Source of the DNA: Rhizobiaceae bacterium
GTDB lineage: Bacteria; Pseudomonadota; Alphaproteobacteria; Rhizobiales; Rhizobiaceae
Direction: 5' to 3'
NCBI GenBank assembly: GCA_016793565.1
Contig: JAEUMA010000369.1
Coordinates: forward strand, 1 to 20,667
Length of the DNA stretch: 20,667 nucleotides
The translations under genes were made by a program, and so were the position numbers. A model generated the notes under the pieces. That model made no database searches and was not told the DNA's origin. It saw nothing but the letters and a program-made list of their open reading frames with translations. Shown here one piece after another: positions 15,456 to 20,667 of this stretch; position 1 is the first letter of the stretch, and each line of letters starts with the position of its first letter.

Positions 15456-16173
15456 GATGCGCGACGTGCGCAAGTCCTTCGGGTCGGTCGAAGTGCTCAA
15501 GGGCGTCTCGCTGTCGCTGGAGAAAGGCGAGATCGTCGCCGTCATCGGCCGCTCGGGGTCCGGAAAATCGACGCTCCTGCGCTGCATCAACGCGCTGGAG
15601 ACGGTCCAGTCCGGCAAGATCGTGGTGGACGGCATCGACGTCACCGCGCCGGGCGCCGATCTCAACCTTCTGCGCCAGCGCGCGGGCATGGTCTTCCAGT
15701 CCTACAACCTGTTTCCGCACCTCAGCGTCGAGCGCAACGTCACGCTGGCCCTCAAGCTGGTGCGCCGCATGGACCAGGCGGCGGCGCGGCGGGTGGCCGA
15801 GCAGGTGGTGACCAAGGTCGGCCTCGCCGACAAGCTGCAGGCCTATCCTGACGAGCTTTCCGGCGGCCAGCAGCAACGTGTCGCCATCGCGCGCTCGCTG
15901 GCGATGCAGCCCGCGCTGATGCTGTTCGACGAGATTACCTCCGCGCTCGACCCCGAACTGGTGGGGGAGGTGCTGCGGGTGCTGGAGGAAGTCGCGCGTG
16001 AGGGCATGACCATGATGCTCGTCACGCACGAGATGAACTTCGCAAAGAACGTCGCCGACCGGGTGATCTTCATGCACGAGGGCCGCGTCCATGAGGACGG
16101 TCCCGCGCGCGAGACGCTGGCCGCGCCGCGTACGACCGAGCTCGGGGCGTTCCTGAGCGCGGTCCTCCACTGA
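15442..16173 (+). CDS. ABC transporter ATPase, polar amino acid type (EhuA/GlnQ/HisP-like)
   Basis: This 243-residue ATP-binding subunit has Walker A GRSGSGKST (36-44), the Q-loop in GMVFQSYNLFPHLSV, the signature LSGGQQQRVAIARSLA (about 139-154), Walker B ALMLFDEITSALDPE and the switch His in LVTHEMNFA. The length and absence of a TOBE domain match the HisP/GlnQ group. AAAGGGGG precedes the ATG at a good distance. It energises the two permeases encoded immediately upstream. The DEITSALD form, with Ile-Thr in place of the usual Pro-Thr, is a mild oddity compatible with function. Confidence 0.95.
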   Translation: MPLVEMRDVRKSFGSVEVLKGVSLSLEKGEIVAVIGRSGSGKSTLLRCINALETVQSGKIVVDGIDVTAPGADLNLLRQRAGMVFQSYNLFPHLSVERNVTLALKLVRRMDQAAARRVAEQVVTKVGLADKLQAYPDELSGGQQQRVAIARSLAMQPALMLFDEITSALDPELVGEVLRVLEEVAREGMTMMLVTHEMNFAKNVADRVIFMHEGRVHEDGPARETLAAPRTTELGAFLSAVLH

Positions 16174-16211
16174 CAGGGACGACTTGCATCATGTCAAAAA
16201 GGGGAACCACA

Positions 16212-17003
16212 ATGTTGAAGCGACTTTCCAGTTTCGTGCTCGCCGTGTTTCTGGCTGGCACGGCGTCGACGGTTGCCGCCAAGGCCGCCGACCTGCAGCA
16301 GATCATCTCCGCCGGCAAGGTGCGCATCGGCGTGCCGGTCGACGTGCCGCCGTTCGGCTCGGTCGATGCCGAGAACAAGCCGGTCGGCCTCGATGTCGAC
16401 ATGGCCAACAAGATCGCCGAGGCGCTGGGCGTCACGCTGGAGCTGCAGCAGATCACCGGCGCCAACCGCATCCCCTATCTGGCGACCGACCGCCTGGACA
16501 TCGTAATCGCCGCCATGGGCGCGACGCCGGAGCGCGCGCTGCAGATCGCCTTCACATCGCCTTATGCCGCGCTGTCGATCGGCGTTTTCGGCCCGGACAG
16601 CATCGCCGTATCCTCCCCGGCTGATCTCACCGACCAGACGATTGCCGTCGCCAAGGGCACGACGCAGGATCTCGAACTGACCAAGGCCGCGCCCAACGCC
16701 AAGATCATGCGCTTCGACGACGACGCCACCGCGGCGGCCGCCTTCACGTCCGGCCAGGCCCAGCTTCTCGCGACCGCCGACGTCGTCGCCAAGGACATGA
16801 TGGACAAGGATGCGAAGCTCCAGCTCAAGCCGAAGTTCATCCTCCAGTTCTCGCCCTGCTACATCGGCATCCAGCAGGGCAATCCGGAACTGCTGCGCTG
16901 GCTGGACACGTTCATCCATATCGGCCTGCTCGACGGCTCTCTTTCGGCTCTCTCCGAAAAGTGGATCGGGACGCCGCTGCCGGCCAATTTCCCCAGCATC
17001 TGA
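16212..17003 (+). CDS. ABC transporter substrate-binding protein, family 3 (polar amino acid/ectoine type)
   Basis: This 263-residue periplasmic protein has a Sec signal peptide: MLKR, a hydrophobic run to about residue 20, and likely AxA cleavage after AKA (23-25). The mature domain has the family pattern: KVRIGVPVDVPPFG (about 35), GLDVDMANKIAEALG, ANRIPYLATDRLDIVIAAMGATPER and FTSPYA. An earlier in-frame ATG exists at 16191, but the one at 16212 has AAGGGGAA at ideal spacing and yields a clean signal peptide. It lies 38 bases after the ATPase gene and is followed by a hairpin. The ligand is probably a zwitterion or cyclic amino-acid-like solute. EhuB-type ectoine binders belong to this family, but ligand residues cannot be assigned by eye. 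Confidence 0.92.
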   Translation: MLKRLSSFVLAVFLAGTASTVAAKAADLQQIISAGKVRIGVPVDVPPFGSVDAENKPVGLDVDMANKIAEALGVTLELQQITGANRIPYLATDRLDIVIAAMGATPERALQIAFTSPYAALSIGVFGPDSIAVSSPADLTDQTIAVAKGTTQDLELTKAAPNAKIMRFDDDATAAAAFTSGQAQLLATADVVAKDMMDKDAKLQLKPKFILQFSPCYIGIQQGNPELLRWLDTFIHIGLLDGSLSALSEKWIGTPLPANFPSI

Positions 17004-17012
17004 CACATCTCG

Positions 17013-17040
17013 GCGGCGGGGTTCCCCACGGTCCCGCCGC
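17013..17040 (+). terminator. Hairpin after the family 3 binding-protein gene
   Basis: An 8-bp perfect GC stem, GCGGCGGG (17013-17020) with CCCGCCGC (17033-17040), has a 12-base loop that can add two G-U pairs, followed by TTTCC. The T-run is short, so partial termination or mRNA protection between the binding-protein gene and the deacylase gene is more likely than a full stop. The other importer has an equivalent hairpin after its binding-protein gene. Confidence 0.55.
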
Positions 17041-17078
17041 TTTCCCCGCATTTCCGCCTGAAAAGATAGCGATTTCGC

Positions 17079-18086
17079 ATGTCCACAGCCCGCACCACCA
17101 TCGACTTCGACCGCAATGGCAAGCAGGTCGGATTCCTCGACATACCGCATTCGCCGCACGAGGATGCCTGGGGGGCGACCCGCATTCCGCTTGCCGTGAT
17201 CAGAAACGGGTCGGGGCCGACCGTCATTCTGCAGGCGGGCAACCACGGCGACGAGTACGAAGGGCCGATCACGCTCGGCGAGCTGATCCGCGACCTCGAC
17301 CCGGGTACGGTGAGCGGGCGTATCATCTTCCTGCCGGCGGTCAATATCTCCGCGGTGCTGGCCGGACGACGGACCTCGCCGGTCGACGGGCTCAATCTCA
17401 ACCGCACATTTCCAGGCGACCCCCACGGCAGCATCACCCAGCAGATCTCGGCCTATGTCAGCAGCGTAATCATGCCGCTGGGCGACGCCTATGTGGACCT
17501 GCACTCCGGTGGCTCCTCGCTCAGCATCCTGCCCAGCGCCATCATCGAGCCGGCGCAAAATCCAGACTTGAGACGACGCAATGTCGAGGCGGTGCTGGCC
17601 TTCGACGCGCCGCTGACCGTGGTGATCGACAATCTCGGCGAGCCCCGCACCTCCACCGCGACGGCTGTTCGGGCCGGCCTGGTGACGGTCGGAACCGAAA
17701 TGGGCGGCGGCGGAACCGTGTCGCTGGATGCGCTCGGTGTCTGCCGGCGCGGCGTGCGCAATCTGCTCGCGCATTGGGGCGTGCTGGCGCCGACCTCAGG
17801 GCCGATCACCGCGAGGGCCGAGAACATTTTGCGCATTCCGGGGCATGACGGCTACGTGCTCGCCGCGACTGACGGGGTGTTCGAGCCGTTCCATGCCTTG
17901 GGTTCGGAAGTTCGCGCCGGGCAGCCGGCGGGACGGATCCACAATCTGGCCGATCCTCGGCGTGAACCGGAGACGCTGCATTACGCAGCCGATGGCATCG
18001 TCTATGGCCGCCGACAGCCGGGCAGGGTGGTCGTCGGCAATTGCTGCGTGGCCGTTGCCGCACGATACGACGGACCTCTCGCCTGA
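17079..18086 (+). CDS. AspA/AstE-family deacylase, N-acetyl-diaminobutyrate deacetylase (DoeB/EutE) type
   Basis: This 335-residue zinc-dependent deacylase belongs to the succinylglutamate desuccinylase/aspartoacylase family. The metal site is visible as GNHGDEYEGP (His56, Glu59) and DLHSGG (His142). LNLNRTFPG (105-113) provides the substrate-binding Asn-Arg, and TEMGGGG supplies Glu207 as the likely catalytic acid/base. A C-terminal barrel domain (about 245-335) follows. TIDFDRNGKQVGFL at the N-terminus and the spacing of motifs resemble my recollection of DoeB, which removes acetate from N2-acetyl-2,4-diaminobutyrate in ectoine breakdown. It follows the importer genes by 75 bases in the same direction. 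The Shine-Dalgarno before the ATG is weak. Deacylation of a different N-acyl amino acid is an equal possibility. Confidence 0.88.
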   Translation: MSTARTTIDFDRNGKQVGFLDIPHSPHEDAWGATRIPLAVIRNGSGPTVILQAGNHGDEYEGPITLGELIRDLDPGTVSGRIIFLPAVNISAVLAGRRTSPVDGLNLNRTFPGDPHGSITQQISAYVSSVIMPLGDAYVDLHSGGSSLSILPSAIIEPAQNPDLRRRNVEAVLAFDAPLTVVIDNLGEPRTSTATAVRAGLVTVGTEMGGGGTVSLDALGVCRRGVRNLLAHWGVLAPTSGPITARAENILRIPGHDGYVLAATDGVFEPFHALGSEVRAGQPAGRIHNLADPRREPETLHYAADGIVYGRRQPGRVVVGNCCVAVAARYDGPLA

Positions 18087-18161
18087 GGCTTGCCGCCGCG
18101 TCTGTCGACGGGGCCGCCGCGCACTGTGGGAAGGCGATTGCGAACTCCGTCACAATCCGGC

Positions 18162-18189
18162 TTCAAACCTGCCGTCGGCAGTGTATAGA
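18162..18189 (+). promoter_or_regulatory. Putative promoter with palindrome in its spacer, for the 33-residue ORF
   Basis: TTCAAA (18162-18167), a 16-base spacer and TATAGA (18184-18189) form a plausible sigma70-type promoter. The spacer contains the perfect odd palindrome CTGCCG-T-CGGCAG (18169-18181), a candidate repressor site. The only gene it could serve nearby is the short ORF beginning at 18225. Confidence 0.4.
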
Positions 18190-18224
18190 ACGGTGCGCTG
18201 ACAGGTTGGACGGAGACCCACGGT

Positions 18225-18326
18225 ATGAGCGAGCAAAGACGGGAACTGTCGGTAGCCATGAGCTGGGTGGTTCTGATCGCCACCGTTGCCGTCGTGCTGG
18301 GCGTGGCGCATCTCATCCGCCCCTGA
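18225..18326 (+). CDS. Small single-span membrane protein (hypothetical, 33 residues)
   Basis: An ATG to TGA frame encodes 33 residues: a polar, charged start (MSEQRRELSVAMS), then a hydrophobic helix (WVVLIATVAVVLGVAHLI) and RP. The positive charge before the span predicts the N-terminus in the cytoplasm. CGGAGA lies about nine bases before the ATG, and a plausible promoter lies upstream. It stands alone between the deacylase gene and the convergent monooxygenase gene. I do not recognise a family, and function is unknown. A clean signal-anchor composition with a ribosome site and promoter argues for a real small membrane protein, but chance cannot be excluded. Confidence 0.5.
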   Translation: MSEQRRELSVAMSWVVLIATVAVVLGVAHLIRP

Positions 18327-18383
18327 GTCGGGACGGCTACAGGCCGCGTAGATGCTCTTAGAGGCGTCGCGCGCTCCCCCGGG

Positions 18384-20171
18384 TTACGCAGCCGGCAGCG
18401 GCGTGTCGTAGACGGGCGTCGGAAGACCTTCCATCCGAGCCTTGATCTGCAAGGCCACAAACTTCGAGAAGAAGCGCGACAACGCAAGGTTGCCGCCCTG
18501 GAACCAGAGGTTGGGCTGCGCCACGGGCTTGTACATGTTGCGCAATTCGCCATGCCACGGCCCCGGGTCGTGGCGGGTGCCGGAGCCCAGCCCCCAGCAG
18601 GTGCCGATGGCATCGCCGACCTCGCGGGATACGATCTTCGCCACCACCTCGTGCATGGACTGGAAGCCCGTCGACTGGATGACGGCGTCGGCCGCGATCT
18701 CGCTGCCGTCGGAGAAGCGGATGCCGGTCGGCGTCAGGCGCTCGATCTCCGCGCCGGACTTCACCTTGATCTCGCCGTCGATGATCAATTGCGAAGCGCC
18801 GACGTCGACATAGTAGCCCGATCCCGTCCGGTAGGCCTTCATCATCAGCCCAGTCTCGTCCGGCCCGAAGTCCAGTAGGAAGCCTGTCGCTGCGAGCTTT
18901 TCGTAGAAGCCTGCGTCACGGGCGCGAATGCGATCGTAAAGCGCCTTCTGCTTGGGCGGTTGCAGCGCAAAGGGCGTCGCGGCGGCGATCATGTCCGCCT
19001 TGTCGACGTCGATGCCGTCGGCCACGGCCTGCTCCGAATAGATATCGAAGGCCATGTCCATCAGCGTTTCTGAGCGGACGACCGTCGTCGGCGAACGCTG
19101 GATCATGGTGACGTCGGCGCCGGCCTCCCACAGGTCGACTGCCACGTCGTGGCCCGAACTCGCCGCGCCGATGACCGCCACCTTCTTGCCGCGATATTTC
19201 GACCCGTCCGAATACTGGCTGGAATGGATGACCTCGCCATGAAAATCGGAGGCGCCGGCAAGCCGCAGAAACTTTGGTGGACCGTAAGCGCCAGTTGCAA
19301 AGACGAGCTGGGCAGGCCGGAGCGTCATCGGCTTGCCGTCGCGCCGCAGTTCGACCGCCCAGCGTCCTTCCTTCTCGTCGAAACGGGCCGATACGCATTC
19401 GGTATTGCCCCAGTAGGTCAGCTCCATCGCCTTGACGTACATTTCCAGCCAGTCGCCCATCTTGTCCTTGGGCGTGAAGACCGGCCAGTTGGCGGGGAAG
19501 GGGATGTAGGGCAGGTGATCGTACCAGACCGGGTCGTGCAGAACGAGCGACCGGTAGCGGTTGCGCCAGGAGTCGCCGGCCTTGGCGTTCTTCTCGACGA
19601 TGATCGTCGGCACGCCGAGCTGCTTCAGGCGCGCGCCGAGCATGATGCCGCCCTGGCCGCCGCCGATGATCAGGCAGTAGGGCGATTTCCCGTCCCGGTA
19701 TGCGGCGTCCTCGGTAGCGCGCATTTCAGTCCAGGTGCGGCGGTTGCGGTCCGCCCCGTGGCGCACGCCCATCGGCCTGCGGAAGCCGGACGGTTCCTCG
19801 AAACCATCCAGCGACTGGAGCGTGGTGAGGATCGTGCGGCATTTGCCGTTTTCGAGCGTCAGAATGCCGGTGCCCGCGCCTAGCGCGGTCCGGAAAGTGA
19901 ACCAGGCCTGCCCGGGCTGCGGCGGCAGTCCGGACGCCTCGGTGACCTGCCAGTCGCGTGGCTTGATCGAAGGCAGCGTCGCGGCCAGCATTGCGGCGAT
20001 CGCCGGCTTACCCTCCATGGTCTTGACGTTCCAGGTGAAGGCGACGAGGTCGCGCCAGTAGCAATTGTCCGCGAACAGAGCGATCGCCGCATTGATGTCG
20101 CTGCGATCGAGGGCGGCGCTCAGCTCCTCGAGCCAGGCCGTCGCCAAAGCTGCCGGGGGACGATCAAGCAT
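18384..20171 (-). CDS. NTF2/SnoaL-domain-fused flavin-containing monooxygenase (FMO/YUCCA-like)
   Basis: This protein of about 595 residues has two parts. Residues about 5-125 look like an NTF2/SnoaL-type cone fold (AALDRSDINAAIALFADNCYWRDL). The rest is a class B flavin monooxygenase: FAD-binding LIIGGGQGG (about 167-175), the FMO fingerprint FHGEVIHSSQY (about 310-320), NADPH-binding VIGAASSGHD (about 333-342) and QSTGFQS near the C-terminus. It would oxygenate a soft nucleophile (N, S) or a ketone with NADPH and O2. Start: the ATG at 20171 has GGAGAA nine bases before it; an in-frame ATG at 20186 has no ribosome site but would add five residues. It lies just after an RpiR-type regulator gene on the same strand. 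Its link to the catabolic operons is unproven. Confidence 0.88.
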   Translation of the reverse strand: MLDRPPAALATAWLEELSAALDRSDINAAIALFADNCYWRDLVAFTWNVKTMEGKPAIAAMLAATLPSIKPRDWQVTEASGLPPQPGQAWFTFRTALGAGTGILTLENGKCRTILTTLQSLDGFEEPSGFRRPMGVRHGADRNRRTWTEMRATEDAAYRDGKSPYCLIIGGGQGGIMLGARLKQLGVPTIIVEKNAKAGDSWRNRYRSLVLHDPVWYDHLPYIPFPANWPVFTPKDKMGDWLEMYVKAMELTYWGNTECVSARFDEKEGRWAVELRRDGKPMTLRPAQLVFATGAYGPPKFLRLAGASDFHGEVIHSSQYSDGSKYRGKKVAVIGAASSGHDVAVDLWEAGADVTMIQRSPTTVVRSETLMDMAFDIYSEQAVADGIDVDKADMIAAATPFALQPPKQKALYDRIRARDAGFYEKLAATGFLLDFGPDETGLMMKAYRTGSGYYVDVGASQLIIDGEIKVKSGAEIERLTPTGIRFSDGSEIAADAVIQSTGFQSMHEVVAKIVSREVGDAIGTCWGLGSGTRHDPGPWHGELRNMYKPVAQPNLWFQGGNLALSRFFSKFVALQIKARMEGLPTPVYDTPLPAA

Positions 20172-20205
20172 TCCAGAATTCTCCATCTGCGCGTGGCCGC
20201 CGAGG

Positions 20206-20667
20206 TCAGTCGCCGAGCGGTTCGAGCACCTTGCCCTTGCGGTGGTTGATGACCGTGAACTTGATCCGCCGCAACGTTTCCCGCGCCTCGGGGTCCAGCC
20301 GATAGCCGACGGCCGTCGAAAGCAGGTCGATGATGGCCAGGAACGCATAGCGCGAGGCGGTCGGCTTCAGCGGATCGGGAAACTCCGGCACGTCCACGGT
20401 AAGCGAGAGGTCGGCCACCGCCGTCAGGTCGGTGTCGGGCGCGGTAATGGCGATCGCTCTCGCCCGATAGTGCCTGGCAAGCGCCACCGCCTCCACGACC
20501 TCGCGCGTGCGGCCGGTGCCGGAGATCGCGATCACCACGTCGTTCGGCTTGAGCGTCGAGGCCGTCATCTTCATCACGTAGGGGTCGGAGTGGGCGGCGA
20601 CGACCACGCCGTAGCGGAACAGCCGGTTCTGGATTTCCTGCGCAAGCGCGGTCGAACTGCCGCCCAG
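20206..20667 (-). CDS. RpiR/MurR-type SIS-domain regulator, C-terminal fragment
   Basis: The visible 153 residues run in from the right edge and end with a TGA at 20206. They form a sugar-isomerase (SIS) domain: LGGSSTALAQEIQNRLFRYG, then SDPYVMKMTASTLKPNDVVIAISGTGRTREVVE (the SGTGRT loop that holds a phosphosugar), ALARHYRARAIAITA and a terminal helix. The N-terminal helix-turn-helix expected for RpiR family regulators would lie outside the window, so a stand-alone SIS isomerase is possible. The monooxygenase start follows within 20-35 bases, so they are probably cotranscribed. The effector would be a phosphorylated sugar, by family precedent. Confidence 0.82.
   Translation of the reverse strand: MGGSSTALAQEIQNRLFRYGVVVAAHSDPYVMKMTASTLKPNDVVIAISGTGRTREVVEAVALARHYRARAIAITAPDTDLTAVADLSLTVDVPEFPDPLKPTASRYAFLAIIDLLSTAVGYRLDPEARETLRRIKFTVINHRKGKVLEPLGD

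Noticed and set aside
16194..17774. Long minus-strand open frame (about 526 codons) across the family 3 binding-protein and deacylase genes
   Set aside because: It spans two well-supported genes and the hairpin between them, has low-complexity charged composition and no start signal.
3348..18086. Annotating the locus outright as an ectoine ehu-eut cluster
   Set aside because: Key partners (eutC, doeC, doeD, MocR-type regulator) are absent and gene order differs. The resemblance rests on remembered family motifs and not on a computed alignment.
1..20667. CRISPR arrays, tRNA/rRNA genes, transposases, phage genes
   Set aside because: No regularly spaced direct repeats, no cloverleaf-like sequence with conserved arms, and no integrase or transposase motifs were seen on reading both strands.

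Overview
The window is about 20.7 kb of GC-rich DNA with tightly overlapping catabolic operons. ABC importers, an IclR regulator and GTG/TTG starts, together with an intergenic AGAGCGGTTCAGGG palindromic repeat family, point to an alphaproteobacterium, most likely Hyphomicrobiales (Mesorhizobium/Phyllobacteriaceae-like). That taxonomic call is an inference from style and remembered families; no search was run. No tRNA, rRNA, CRISPR array, transposase or phage gene was seen.

Layout. (1) 1-169, minus: the N-terminus of an FGGY-type sugar kinase, with its own sigma70-like promoter and a perfect LacI-type operator palindrome. (2) 170-620: mostly non-coding, with a 49-bp perfect-arm palindrome. 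(3) 621-10863, minus: a ten-gene catabolic operon. In transcription order it holds a Tat-exported polyamine-type binding protein, two permeases, an ATPase, a TrzA/AtzA-type metal amidohydrolase, a DUF4432 aldose-epimerase-like protein, a threonine/serine dehydratase-type PLP enzyme, a Gfo/Idh/MocA oxidoreductase, an amidohydrolase_2 lactonase-like enzyme and a polysaccharide deacetylase. Most junctions are ATGA, GTGA or TGATG overlaps. (4) 10864-11020: a divergent promoter. (5) 11021-12981, plus: a sorbitol-dehydrogenase-like SDR and a creatinase/ectoine-hydrolase-type M24 protein that has lost most metal ligands. (6) 12984-13751, minus: an IclR regulator. (7) 13826-14098: a 273-bp foldback repeat element. 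(8) 14137-18086, plus: a polar-amino-acid-type ABC importer (two permeases, ATPase, binding protein) followed by a DoeB-type AspA/AstE deacylase. (9) A 33-codon single-span membrane ORF. (10) 18384-20667, minus: a truncated RpiR-type SIS regulator and an NTF2-FMO flavin monooxygenase.

How it may work together. The sequence motif GTCAAG-N7-TATGAA occurs in the divergent promoter and in front of the IclR gene. This suggests that one IclR protein controls the ten-gene operon, the SDR-M24 pair and itself, and perhaps the second importer. The M24 protein, the DoeB-type deacylase, the dehydratase-type enzyme and the polar-amino-acid importer recall ectoine/hydroxyectoine uptake and breakdown (ehu-eut, doeAB). 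However, the regulator is IclR rather than the MocR/GntR type, eutC/doeC/doeD-like genes are absent, and sugar- or polyol-type enzymes plus a second importer are present. The best reading is an uncharacterised catabolic locus for a nitrogenous, probably polyhydroxylated or cyclic-amide compound. The substrate cannot be named from sequence alone.
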